Assembly (NCBI GenBank): GCA_900315055.1
Contig: OMXP01000007.1
Coordinates: 1-61,091 of the forward strand
Origin: an uncultured Lachnospiraceae bacterium
Lineage (GTDB): Bacteria > Bacillota > Clostridia > Lachnospirales > Lachnospiraceae
Direction: 5' to 3'
Length of the DNA: 61,091 nucleotides
Below, piece after piece: positions 40,853 through 49,087 of the stretch; position 1 is the first letter of the stretch; each line of letters starts with the position of its first letter. The notes under the pieces are model-generated. The model was not told where the DNA came from. It saw only the letters and a program-made list of their open reading frames with translations, and ran no database searches. The position numbers were made by a program, and so were the translations under genes.

Positions 40853-42637
40853 CTACCGGATCTCACTGGCCCTGCTGTAGAGCTCGTAGTAGAGCCCCTT
40901 CTTTTCCATCAGCTCCTTATGGCTTCCCTCCTCCACGATGCCGGCCTCGGTGAGAACGAGGATCCGGTCGGAGCGGACAATGCTGCTCAGGCGGTGGGCG
41001 ATCGTGATGCTGGTCCTGCCAACGGACAAAGATGCGAGGGACTTTGCAACCTCGTACTCGCTCTCGTTGTCGAGAGCCGAGGTTGCCTCGTCGAGGATCA
41101 GGATCGGCGGATTCTTGAGGAAGACCCTCGCGATGGAGATCCTCTGCTTCTGCCCGCCGGAGAGCTTCACGCCCCGCTCTCCGATGTAGGTGTCATACCC
41201 GTCCTTCAGCTCCCGCACAAAGGAATCGGCGCCGGCGGCCTTTGCTGCCGCCTCCACCTCCTGCCTCGTCGCTCCCGGCTTTCCGTAGGCGATGTTCTCA
41301 TACACCGTCCCCGAAAACAGGTAGACGTCCTGCTGCACCATGCCGATGCAGCTGCGGAGGGACTTCAGGGTGTAGTGGCGGATATTCTGGCCGTCGAGGG
41401 TGATTTCGCCGGAGGAGACATCGTAGAAGCGGGGGATCAAATTGCAGAGCGTGGTCTTCCCGGCACCGGAAGGCCCTACGATTGCGACCTTCTCCCCGGG
41501 GTGGATCGTGAGGTTCAGATCCCGGAACACCCGGTTGTGGTCGTCCGGGTATTCAAAGGAGACGTCATGGAAGCAGATCTCTCCCTTCGGATCGATAAGA
41601 GGTACCGCGCCCGGATCATCGAAGATGTCGATGTCCGCGTCCATGATCTGCAGAAACCGCTCGATCCCGGTCATGCCCTGCTCGAACTGCTCCGTGAACT
41701 CGATGATGCGCCGGACCGTGGCGATGAGGGTTGTGACATACATGACATAGGCCACCATGTCGCCTGCCGTGATCTTCCTTCCGACAAGGAGGAGTCCTCC
41801 GCCGATGATGACCACGAGGTAATACACGCCCTCGAAGATGCGGGTCGTCACCTGAAAGTCCGCCATGCAGCGATACGACGTCTTCTTGATCCGGAAGAAC
41901 GCCTGATTTCCCTCCGCAAACTTCTCCTCCTCCCGGTCCTCATTCGTGAAGGCCTTGACCACCTTCTGCCCGAGAAGGCTGTCCTCAATCTGCGCGTTGA
42001 GCTCGCCGGTCTGGTAGCGCCGCTTTGCAAACGCGGCCCGCATCCGCTTTCTCACATGCATGCAGACGACGACCATGACCGGGGTCACCGCAAAGGTCAT
42101 GAGGGTCAGGGGTACGTTGATCCGGACAAGGATCACGAAGGCCACCGCCATCTTGATCCCGGCGATGAAGAACTCCTCCGGACAGTGATGTGCAAATTCG
42201 GTAATGTCGAACAGGTCCGTCGTAATCCGGCTCATGATCTGCCCGACCTTGGTGTTGTTGAAATACGTGTCCGAGAGATAGATCAGATGATGATAGGCAT
42301 CCCGCCGAAGATCCGTCTCGATGTAGGTTCCCATGACGTGACCCTGATAGGCCATGAAGAAGGCGGCAAGGGCATCGATCACGCGAAGGATCAGATAGAG
42401 TAGAGCAAGTTCCAGGACGATTTTGACCGAGAGCAGGGAAATGTCTGAAAGAGCGGTGTTTGTCAGGTACCGGATGATCATCGGCAGCACCAGCTCCGCG
42501 CCGCAGGTCAGAGCCGCGCAGGCAAGGTCCGCGACCAGCGTTCCGATGTACGGTCTGTAATAGGGAAGAAAGCGCCGGATCAGGACTTTCGTGTGATATT
42601 CGCGGACGGCGTTCGGATCATAGTTGCTCCCTCTCAT
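40853..42637 (-). CDS. ABC exporter, fused membrane and ATPase domains (MsbA/multidrug type)
   Basis: I chose ATG 42637 (MRGSNYDPNAVREYHTK), preceded by GGAGGAG; the longer frame upstream looks non-coding. The 594-residue protein has a six-helix type I exporter domain (about 25-320) and an ATPase with Walker A GPSGAGKTTLCNL, Q-loop MVQQDVYLFSGT, signature LSGGQKQRISIAR, Walker B ILILDEATSALDNESE and His in TIAHRLSSI. It works as a homodimer, or with a partner not present here, exporting lipids, peptides or drugs. A tiny membrane-peptide gene with its own terminator lies just upstream. Confidence 0.93.
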   Translation of the reverse strand: MRGSNYDPNAVREYHTKVLIRRFLPYYRPYIGTLVADLACAALTCGAELVLPMIIRYLTNTALSDISLLSVKIVLELALLYLILRVIDALAAFFMAYQGHVMGTYIETDLRRDAYHHLIYLSDTYFNNTKVGQIMSRITTDLFDITEFAHHCPEEFFIAGIKMAVAFVILVRINVPLTLMTFAVTPVMVVVCMHVRKRMRAAFAKRRYQTGELNAQIEDSLLGQKVVKAFTNEDREEEKFAEGNQAFFRIKKTSYRCMADFQVTTRIFEGVYYLVVIIGGGLLLVGRKITAGDMVAYVMYVTTLIATVRRIIEFTEQFEQGMTGIERFLQIMDADIDIFDDPGAVPLIDPKGEICFHDVSFEYPDDHNRVFRDLNLTIHPGEKVAIVGPSGAGKTTLCNLIPRFYDVSSGEITLDGQNIRHYTLKSLRSCIGMVQQDVYLFSGTVYENIAYGKPGATRQEVEAAAKAAGADSFVRELKDGYDTYIGERGVKLSGGQKQRISIARVFLKNPPILILDEATSALDNESEYEVAKSLASLSVGRTSITIAHRLSSIVRSDRILVLTEAGIVEEGSHKELMEKKGLYYELYSRASEIR

Positions 42638-42722
42638 GGCATCTCCTCCAGTTGGCAAAGTGGCTTGACTTTCTGCCATTATAGCCACATCACTGTCTCC
42701 TCTTCCAGAGCACACGCTCCCT

Positions 42723-42767
42723 GAAAAAAAGAAATGCCATGCCGCCCGAAAAGAGCTGCATGGCATT
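42723..42767 (-). terminator. Terminator of the 26-codon gene
   Basis: On the minus strand AATGCCATGC and GCATGGCATT form a perfect 10-bp stem followed by TCTTTTTTTC. Confidence 0.8.
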
Positions 42768-42777
42768 GATCCTGATT

Positions 42778-42858
42778 TCACTTTTTCAGAACGCCCGTGA
42801 TGATGGTTCCGATGAAGCAGATGGCGGTGAGCCACCCGAAAACTTTGTGAGCCTTCAT
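42778..42858 (-). CDS. Tiny gene, 26-residue membrane peptide
   Basis: ATG 42858 to TGA 42778 encodes 26 residues: a positive start MKAHK, one hydrophobic helix (VFGWLTAICFIGTIITGVL) and a KK end. GGAGG lies five bases before the ATG, and a perfect terminator follows 11 bases after the stop. Size and build fit small single-pass membrane peptides, such as regulatory microproteins or type I toxins. No antisense RNA is visible. It is upstream of an ABC exporter gene but probably on a separate transcript. Confidence 0.65.
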   Translation of the reverse strand: MKAHKVFGWLTAICFIGTIITGVLKK

Positions 42859-42948
42859 GTGTACCTCCGTGGAATGTTGTTATTAGGTATATAGCATTGT
42901 AATTCCACGAGGTTTGCAAATGTTAGTCTTATATAACTTCCTGTCGCC

Positions 42949-43473
42949 TCAGTCCGTCCTCTTGACGATCCTTGCGGGATTTCCCGCGACGACGGCAAAG
43001 TCCAGGACATCCTTCGTGACAACACTCCCCGCGCCGACAATGGCCCCTCTTCCGATCGTAACGCCTTTCAGGATGATGGCATTAAAACCGATCCAGGCAT
43101 CCTCCCCGATGTGCACCGGCTTCGAGACGATATCTGAGTAGTCCACGTTCCGGCCGATGGTGCCGGAGCGGATCGCATCGGCTGCGCCCTGCGCATCCTT
43201 CCTTCGCTGCGCCGAGTGGAGAGAGTGCATGTTGCTGTCGACAATGTTGCAGCCCCAGGAGATCATGACGTTGTCGCCGATCGTAATCTCGTCCGCACAG
43301 AACACCCTTGTCCCCTGGTTGATGACGACATTATTTCCAATGGAAAGATGTCCCGACGGCACGACAAGCTCTCCGTTGAGGACGCAGTTCGTCCCAATGG
43401 CGAGTGTACCGTCCGGCGATACCATCGTGTGGTCCACAATGGACCCTTCTCCGATTGATACATTCTCTGACAT
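42949..43473 (-). CDS. Hexapeptide-repeat acyltransferase (CatB/maltose acetyltransferase-like)
   Basis: The 174-residue protein is built of left-handed beta-helix hexapeptides ([LIV]-G-x4: VSIGEGSIVDHTMVS, LAIGTNCVLNG, ITIGDNVMISWGCNIVDSNMHSL, VHIGEDAWIGFNAIILKGVTIGRGAIVGAGSVVTKDV). It ends in AGNPARIVKR, as acetyltransferases of this family do. His in DSNMHSL is the expected catalytic position. It would acetylate a sugar, amino sugar or xenobiotic using acetyl-CoA. It stands alone and the acceptor is unknown. Confidence 0.9.
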   Translation of the reverse strand: MSENVSIGEGSIVDHTMVSPDGTLAIGTNCVLNGELVVPSGHLSIGNNVVINQGTRVFCADEITIGDNVMISWGCNIVDSNMHSLHSAQRRKDAQGAADAIRSGTIGRNVDYSDIVSKPVHIGEDAWIGFNAIILKGVTIGRGAIVGAGSVVTKDVLDFAVVAGNPARIVKRTD

Positions 43474-43579
43474 GTCACTCCTTCTGCAGCGTTCTGCGAT
43501 GCCGGCAAAACGTTCACGCCGTTATTGTACCCGCCAGGTCGATCATTTTAAATATGATCTCATTTTTAAAGAGAACTCC

Positions 43580-44008
43580 TCAATCTTTCTCCTCCGGGAC
43601 ATCGATCCGCTCGATCCTGAAGATGACCGGCCGTGTCCCGTCGCTGCAGCACGCAATCATCACATGATCATCGTTCGTCCACCCGTGCATGATCGCACCG
43701 CCCTGCAGGGCCGTGTAGATGTACCGGCTGATCGCATCCCAGGCCTCGGAGCAGAACGGCACGCCGTCCGTGCCGCAGTGCATCGTACCGGGAGACTGGA
43801 GATTTCCGGTATCCGCCTTGCCGGACTTTATAAGCGTCCCCGCTCCCATGTGCCAGAAGTCGTCCCGCTCGTCATTTCGGCAGAACAGGAACTCATCCCC
43901 GACATTGAAACAGGGACAGACACCGCTGTCCGGCACCGCGCAGTACTGCTGCTGCAGCTTGGGGAACAGTTTCTTGTCCAGTACCGTTACCTTGCATCTG
44001 TATTCCAT
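43580..44008 (-). CDS. TIGR04076 family protein
   Basis: The 142-residue protein matches the TIGR04076 pattern: an opening CKVTVLDKKLF, a middle FNVGDEFLF, FCSEAWDAISRYIYTALQGG and VMIACCSDGTRPVIFRIERI with the paired cysteines. The family is common in anaerobes and has no established biochemical role. It is cytosolic, with several conserved cysteines that might bind metal. The gene is divergent from the SDR gene, with about 245 bases between the two start codons. Confidence 0.85.
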   Translation of the reverse strand: MEYRCKVTVLDKKLFPKLQQQYCAVPDSGVCPCFNVGDEFLFCRNDERDDFWHMGAGTLIKSGKADTGNLQSPGTMHCGTDGVPFCSEAWDAISRYIYTALQGGAIMHGWTNDDHVMIACCSDGTRPVIFRIERIDVPEEKD

Positions 44009-44178
44009 GGCTCCTCCATTCTCCCTTTGGAACGTATCTTCCGTTTCCAGCTGTGTACAGGACAGATCCGTATTCCGGAACCCCTGCAGAAACCATGATA
44101 CCCTTTCCTGTCCCGGTATCTCTCAATGGACAGTTTTCTCATTCTGCAAAAGTACAGACAGGATGCGGAATCCGTTTC

Positions 44179-44206
44179 TTGCACTGGTCTGTCTTTTTCC
44201 TATACT
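44179..44206 (+). promoter_or_regulatory. Promoter of the SDR-TetR-EFR1 operon
   Basis: TTGCAC (44179-44184) and TATACT (44201-44206) at 16-base spacing, about 49 bases before the SDR start codon. Confidence 0.6.
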
Positions 44207-44254
44207 CCATAGATAGACACATGTACAAATCCATGTTACAAAGGAGGCAGCAAG

Positions 44255-45016
44255 ATGAAGATTGCAATCGTGACAGGAGCATCCTCGGGGCTTGGCGCGG
44301 AGTTTGTCCGCACCCTTGCCGCAAAGTACGGCCACCGGCTGGACGAGATCTGGGCCATCGCCAGAAGGAAGGATCGGCTGGAGAGCCTGAAGAGTGAGAT
44401 TACCGCCTGTACCGTGCGCCCGATGGCGATGGACCTTTCATCCCCGGACTCCTTTTCGCAGCTCTCCTTACTGCTTAAGAACGCCCATGCGGATCTTCGG
44501 ATTCTCGTGAACAACGCGGGCTATTGCAGCTGCGGGAGGTTCGATACCATGGAGCCGGATCGCATGCTGTCCATGATCAGACTCAACGTCACCGCCCTGA
44601 CGATGGTCAGCCGGTGCTGCCTGCCCCACATGAGGAAGGGAAGCTTCATGATTCTCACCTGCTCCGTCTCCTCCTTTGTTCCCGTCATCGGCCAGGCGGT
44701 CTACAGTGCCACCAAGGCCTACGTGCGGTTCCTCGGGCAGGCACTCCATGCAGAGATGAAGCAAAAGGGCGTCAACGTCCTGACCCTCTGCCCCGGAAAC
44801 ATGAACACCGAGATGAACCGGAAGGGAACCGCGGATGAGAAGGCAGGACGCCTCCCCTACCTCAACCTGAAGACAATCACGGCAAAGAGCCTTGAGAGAG
44901 CCGCGGCCGGAAAAGGCTTCTATACGCCCGGCTGGTTCTATAAGGGATACCGTGTGGTCTCAAAGCTCCTGCCGCAGGCACTTCTCCTGATGAAGGCCAC
45001 AGACGGCATGTTTTAG
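44255..45016 (+). CDS. Short-chain dehydrogenase/reductase (SDR)
   Basis: The 253-residue protein has the classical SDR cofactor site TGASSGLGAEFVRTLA at residue 7, NNAG near residue 86, the catalytic Ser in LTCSVSSFVPV, and YSATK as the Tyr-Lys motif near residue 149. Arg residues after the glycine motif (WAIARRKDRLESL) favour NADPH. It oxidises or reduces an unknown alcohol/carbonyl substrate. The start follows AAGGAGG. It opens a plus-strand operon with a TetR regulator and an EFR1 protein. Confidence 0.92.
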   Translation: MKIAIVTGASSGLGAEFVRTLAAKYGHRLDEIWAIARRKDRLESLKSEITACTVRPMAMDLSSPDSFSQLSLLLKNAHADLRILVNNAGYCSCGRFDTMEPDRMLSMIRLNVTALTMVSRCCLPHMRKGSFMILTCSVSSFVPVIGQAVYSATKAYVRFLGQALHAEMKQKGVNVLTLCPGNMNTEMNRKGTADEKAGRLPYLNLKTITAKSLERAAAGKGFYTPGWFYKGYRVVSKLLPQALLLMKATDGMF

Positions 45017-45055
45017 AAACTCTGGAATCACAACATAGGGAAGGAACGACCCCGC

Positions 45056-45625
45056 ATGAAATATGACCTGACAAAGAAGAGAACAAAGTTCGCAGAACGG
45101 ACCCTCACCGCCTTTTCGGATGCACTGATGACAGATCTCAAAGATCATGCGCTCGAGGACATCACGGTGAACGGTCTGTGCGATGAGGCGAACTATCCGA
45201 GGGCTACCTTCTACAACTATTTCGACGACATTTATGACCTCCTCGACTACTGCTGGACCAGAATCGCCGGGGATATCGATATCGGAGATTATGCAAAGAT
45301 CGAGCCCGAGCGGCGCACCCGTGTCCTGTTTGAGCGGTGCTACGACTACATGCACCTGCATCAGGACGAAATCCACGCCATCGTCCGCCACAACAAGGAG
45401 ACCGGGCATCTTCAGGAGTCGCTTCGGCGCTTCATCAAGAAGACGATCTTTACCATCATCGAGGCCTGCCCCTGCTCGGAGAAATACCAGGTGCCGCACG
45501 AGATGATCGCGGAGCACTACGCCAGCACCATCGAGATGCTGCTTGAGTGGTGCTTTGTGAGAAAAGATACCATGGACAGGGACAGCGCCCTTGCGGCACT
45601 GGACTACCTGCTCGGAAACCTGTAA
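45056..45625 (+). CDS. TetR-family transcriptional regulator
   Basis: The 189-residue protein has an N-terminal TetR HTH (DHALEDITVNGLCDEANYPRATFYNYFDDIYDLLDYCW, spread over residues about 28-65) and a helical ligand/dimer domain. It starts 39 bases after the SDR gene and ends 24 bases before the EFR1 gene, so it probably controls this operon and perhaps itself. The TFYNYF recognition helix is intact. The ligand is unknown. Confidence 0.9.
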   Translation: MKYDLTKKRTKFAERTLTAFSDALMTDLKDHALEDITVNGLCDEANYPRATFYNYFDDIYDLLDYCWTRIAGDIDIGDYAKIEPERRTRVLFERCYDYMHLHQDEIHAIVRHNKETGHLQESLRRFIKKTIFTIIEACPCSEKYQVPHEMIAEHYASTIEMLLEWCFVRKDTMDRDSALAALDYLLGNL

Positions 45626-45649
45626 CAGATACGATGAAAGGAACCGCAC

Positions 45650-46402
45650 ATGATTTTCTATTTTTCCGCGACCGGAAACAGCAGATACACCGCAGAGAAA
45701 CTTGCGGAGAAAACCGGTGATGAACTGGTGGACATTGCGGCGTGCAGGAAGGAGGGACGCTTTGTCTTCACCCTGAAAGACGGCGAGAACATCGGCATCG
45801 TCACTCCGGTTTACGACTGGATCCTGCCCTCCATCGTGGAGGAGTTTCTGAATCGCCTCACCTTCGATGGGACGGTCAAAGATCCGTACATCTTCCTTGT
45901 CACGACCTTCGGGACCACGCCCGGCTGCACGGCATCTCTTGCAGACCGAATCCTGAAACAGAAGGGGCTTGCCATACGCGCCTTCTACTCGGTGCAGATG
46001 CCCGATACCTGGACACCGATCTTTGATCTCTCGGACAAGGAGAAGGTTCGAAAAATGAATCAGAAGGCCGACGGACAGATCGACGAGATCACAGAAAAGA
46101 TCCTCGCAAGGCAGGCCGGGGATTTCTCGAAGCGGCGCCTTCCCGTGATCATCGAGGGACCGGCAAGGGCGTCATATGAACACGCAAGGAAGACGTCACA
46201 CTTTACGGTGGGAAGCGAGTGCATTGGCTGCGGCCTGTGCGAGCGAAACTGTCCCGTTCAGGCGATCCGGATCGTGGACAAAAAGCCCGTCTGGGTCAAG
46301 GACCAGTGTGTGATGTGTCTCTCCTGTCTCCACCACTGTCCGAAGTTTGCCATCCGGTACGGAAAGAACACCGAAAAACACGGCCAGTACGTTCACCCAT
46401 AA
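45650..46402 (+). CDS. EFR1-family ferredoxin/flavodoxin-type protein
   Basis: The 250-residue protein joins an N-terminal flavodoxin fold (MIFYFSATGNSRYTAEKLAEK with the FMN phosphate loop) to a C-terminal 2[4Fe-4S] ferredoxin (CIGCGLCERNCPVQAI and CVMCLSCLHHCPKFAI). This is the EFR1 family layout, seen in many anaerobes. It transfers electrons in the cytosol to an unknown partner, perhaps the SDR enzyme encoded upstream. A strong terminator follows. Confidence 0.92.
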   Translation: MIFYFSATGNSRYTAEKLAEKTGDELVDIAACRKEGRFVFTLKDGENIGIVTPVYDWILPSIVEEFLNRLTFDGTVKDPYIFLVTTFGTTPGCTASLADRILKQKGLAIRAFYSVQMPDTWTPIFDLSDKEKVRKMNQKADGQIDEITEKILARQAGDFSKRRLPVIIEGPARASYEHARKTSHFTVGSECIGCGLCERNCPVQAIRIVDKKPVWVKDQCVMCLSCLHHCPKFAIRYGKNTEKHGQYVHP

Positions 46403-46414
46403 AATAGCAGACAA

Positions 46415-46466
46415 AACCGGCATGCAGGACGAAGAGATCCGATTCCATCCTGCGTGCCGGTTTTTA
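46415..46466. terminator. Bidirectional terminator between convergent genes
   Basis: AACCGGCATGCAGGA (46415-46429) and TCCTGCGTGCCGGTT (46448-46462) form a 15-bp stem with one wobble, with TTTTTAT on one side and a shorter A-run on the other. It serves the EFR1 operon and may also serve the minus-strand fusion gene. Confidence 0.8.
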
Positions 46467-46520
46467 TAGTTGATTATCCAAATTGGTCAATTCAAATTTC
46501 ATATTACCAGCATGGCTCGT

Positions 46521-48302
46521 CTATGCCTTGCCCGTTTTCGCTTTTTCCTTCCGTCCGATGAGGAGCCTCGAATCGCCAAGCCCCAGAAGGACGGCCTCCC
46601 TCCTCGAGCGGAAGAAACGCTCCGTCGTATCGATGAGCTCCACGTCTTCATACCCCATCTCCTGCAGCCGGAACACGAAGCGGTCCATGTCCCCGTAGCG
46701 TGCATTCGACATGAGGTCGTGGATGACAAACGTGCCGCCATCCTTCAGCACCCGGAGGGTCTCCAGGAGAAGCTCCTGTTTGTTCTTTCCTGCGATGTTG
46801 TGGTAGACATAGTTGCTTGTCACGACATCAAAGGTCCCGTCCGGAAAATCGAGCTTTACGGCATCGCCCTTCTGAAAGGAGACGTTCGTAACCTCCTCTG
46901 CCCTTGCATTGCTCTCGCAAAGTTCCTTCGAGAAGTCCCTGTACTCCGCTCCCCAGTGGTCGATCCCGAGGACCGATCCCTTCGGATTTCTCCTGGCGCA
47001 GGCAATCGAGAGCGCGCCGCTCCCGCAGCCGACATCGAGGCAGGTGCCGCCGTCCGGGATGGAAACATGACCCGTAACGCCCTCGATGATGTCACGCGAG
47101 AGCTTCCGATCTCCCTCATAGGAAAACGCGCGCCTTGCCGCAACGGTGTACACGGTAAATCCCCCGAATACCGCGCCGCCAAGAGACAGGACTGTCCCTG
47201 CAAGAGTCTCAGCCGAAGAGCCGCTCTTTCTTCCCGCTGCATGAAGAGCCGCCGATGCCGCTAACAGCGCCGCACTCCCCGCTGCCGCACCCGCGATCAT
47301 CTCTTTTGGCATCCAGTTGGCATAGTCCGGTTTGCGTTTCCGATACTGCTCCTTCAGGATCTCAAAGGACGGCATGCTGCTCTGCAGCGCATCCCAGTGC
47401 ACCATGGGAACGTCCGGGTACTGCTGTCTTAGAGTCTCAAAGCAGGACGTCAGATCTTCCATCTCGTCCACGGCGTTTCTGCAGTGATCCGTGATGCAAA
47501 GATCGGAGAGCTTTGTTCTGCTCATTCCTGTGAGCATCGCAGTCATCAGAATCTCCCAGCTCTTTCCCGTATCATACCCCTCGTCCTCCTTCGGGCGGAT
47601 CTTCATTCCTGCGCGCTCAATGAGACGGTACCCTTCCTTTGCGGCAAGCACCGCCTGCCGGATTTCGGAAAGGGAAAGATGGTGCATGTTGCAGTCATGG
47701 GCGTAAGACAGGAAGACACAGGGCAGGATGAAGGCCGCGTGGGTCCAGAGATATCCCTCCATGTCATCACACCAGTAAAGCCGATACCCGGTGCCGGAAA
47801 AGGCGGACAGGAGCTTCTCTTTCACCTCGTCCTCCGGCTCCTGATGAAGACACCCGACCGTCATGCTCCCGCCACCCTTCCGGACCACCTCGACATACGT
47901 ATCCTTCCGCTCTCCGGCGCTCATCTGGAAGCCGAACAGCACCCGCTTTTCCGGGGCGGCTGCATGGATCTTTTCCACGATTTCAGCACAGTGCAGGTTG
48001 TTGCCGACAAGAACCAGAGTATCGGTCTGGATACCGGAAAGCATGGTCAGGGCTTCTTCCTGCTGCTCTGCCTGCATGACGGAAAAGACAAGATCGTAGG
48101 TCTCCTCGCCGGGACCGGACAGGACAATCGGGTGATCCACCGTGTCTTTATTCTGCAGCACGTGGTGAATACGAAGCCCATTCGTCTCCACAACCTCTTT
48201 CCACCGTCCCCTAAGAACCACGGAAACTTCATTTCCCGCCTGCATCAGGGTGTGCACCAGGAGCGATCCGATCACACCGCAGCCGACAACCAGAACCTTC
48301 AT
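46521..48302 (-). CDS. Ketopantoate-reductase-like / class I methyltransferase fusion protein
   Basis: The 593-residue protein starts with an ApbA/PanE-type Rossmann domain (MKVLVVGCGVIGSLLVHTLM, residues 1-170) and its C-terminal helical domain (to about 330). A hydrophobic linker with one or two helices follows (MIAGAAAGSAALLAASAALHAA and TVLSLGGAVFGGFTVYTVAA, about 335-385), then a SAM-dependent methyltransferase (LDVGCGSGALSIACARR near 415, DVVTSNYVYHNI, LRVLKDGGTFVIHDL). The reductase-like domain lacks an obvious KxxE PanE catalytic pair at the usual place, so its reaction is uncertain. The fusion is unusual, and both parts look intact. A second methyltransferase gene lies 28 bases upstream. 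Confidence 0.85.
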   Translation of the reverse strand: MKVLVVGCGVIGSLLVHTLMQAGNEVSVVLRGRWKEVVETNGLRIHHVLQNKDTVDHPIVLSGPGEETYDLVFSVMQAEQQEEALTMLSGIQTDTLVLVGNNLHCAEIVEKIHAAAPEKRVLFGFQMSAGERKDTYVEVVRKGGGSMTVGCLHQEPEDEVKEKLLSAFSGTGYRLYWCDDMEGYLWTHAAFILPCVFLSYAHDCNMHHLSLSEIRQAVLAAKEGYRLIERAGMKIRPKEDEGYDTGKSWEILMTAMLTGMSRTKLSDLCITDHCRNAVDEMEDLTSCFETLRQQYPDVPMVHWDALQSSMPSFEILKEQYRKRKPDYANWMPKEMIAGAAAGSAALLAASAALHAAGRKSGSSAETLAGTVLSLGGAVFGGFTVYTVAARRAFSYEGDRKLSRDIIEGVTGHVSIPDGGTCLDVGCGSGALSIACARRNPKGSVLGIDHWGAEYRDFSKELCESNARAEEVTNVSFQKGDAVKLDFPDGTFDVVTSNYVYHNIAGKNKQELLLETLRVLKDGGTFVIHDLMSNARYGDMDRFVFRLQEMGYEDVELIDTTERFFRSRREAVLLGLGDSRLLIGRKEKAKTGKA

Positions 48303-48330
48303 TTCATGCCTCCCTCACTCAAACAGTCTC

Positions 48331-48945
48331 TTATTCCGTTTTCCTTCCCCATACGCACAGCCAGATGTCCTTCTGGTCAACCCTGATGTCCCTGAATCCT
48401 GCCGTGGTCATCAGGTCCCTGATATCCTGCCTGTCGTAGAGCTTCATCCCCTCGATGATCCCGGAATAATGGACCGCCGCCTCATCGTGTCCGTTGGACT
48501 CATTGCAGATGAAAAACGTGCCGCCTGTCTTCAGCACCCGGTAAATCCCCTCGAAGGTCTTTGGCATGTCCGGCCAGAAGTAGATGGTCTCAAACGCCGT
48601 CACAAGGTCGAAAGTCCCGTCCTTGAACGGAAGATGGCTGACATCTCCCTGGACGATGTTGCAGCGGCCGGCATCGATTGCGGCGCGGTTGACCTTCCGG
48701 GACTCTCCAACGCTGATTTCGGAGTAATCAAGTCCCGTCACCTGACCCTCCGGGCAAAGATCCAGAAGGCGCTTTACATTGGCACCGCCCCCGCACCCCG
48801 CATCGAGAATCCTTGCATCCTGGGAGATCTCCAGATGCGAGATCCCCCACTTAGCCAGCCTGGCATGTGCTCCGCTGTTCATCCCCTTCACCATCAGGAC
48901 TCCGCCAAAGCCCTCTGGCTTTCTGGTGTTCTGTAAAAACGACAT
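48331..48945 (-). CDS. Class I SAM-dependent methyltransferase
   Basis: The 204-residue protein has motif I ILDAGCGGGANVKRLLDL near residue 45, an acidic motif II DYSEISVGES, FDLVTAFETIYFWPD and LKTGGTFFICNES, the ubiE/Methyltransf_11 pattern. The substrate is unknown. It lies 28 bases upstream of the reductase-methyltransferase fusion gene and is probably co-transcribed. A perfect 14-bp palindrome (48996-49009) lies about 50 bases before its start. Confidence 0.9.
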   Translation of the reverse strand: MSFLQNTRKPEGFGGVLMVKGMNSGAHARLAKWGISHLEISQDARILDAGCGGGANVKRLLDLCPEGQVTGLDYSEISVGESRKVNRAAIDAGRCNIVQGDVSHLPFKDGTFDLVTAFETIYFWPDMPKTFEGIYRVLKTGGTFFICNESNGHDEAAVHYSGIIEGMKLYDRQDIRDLMTTAGFRDIRVDQKDIWLCVWGRKTE

Positions 48946-48995
48946 CCTGCCCTCCTTTGCAGCACCGGTGTGTTCTCCGATCTGTCTTTCTGTGA

Positions 48996-49009
48996 TTAGA
49001 TATATCTAA
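48996..49009. promoter_or_regulatory. Perfect palindrome in the methyltransferase promoter region
   Basis: TTAGATATATCTAA is a perfect 14-bp palindrome 51 bases upstream of the methyltransferase start codon and next to a terminator. It may be a repressor site overlapping the -10/-35 region. Confidence 0.5.
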
Positions 49010-49017
49010 CTTAATGT

Positions 49018-49044
49018 GGAAAAAATACAGGGCAAAAGCCCTGT
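49018..49044 (-). terminator. Terminator of the DUF1275 gene
   Basis: ACAGGGC (49027-49033), loop AAAA, GCCCTGT (49038-49044); on the minus strand the stem is followed by ATTTTTTCC. It lies 43 bases beyond the stop of the frameshift-corrected reading frame. Confidence 0.7.
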
Positions 49045-49087
49045 AACTCATTTCTCTAACGGACAGACCTGAAAGATCTTTCTGAAG

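Noticed and set aside
42637..42919. Extended N-terminus of the ABC exporter up to 42919
   Set aside because: The extra residues are His/Arg/Ser-rich and non-homologous. They cover the tiny membrane-peptide gene and its terminator in another frame, and ATG 42637 has a strong ribosome site.
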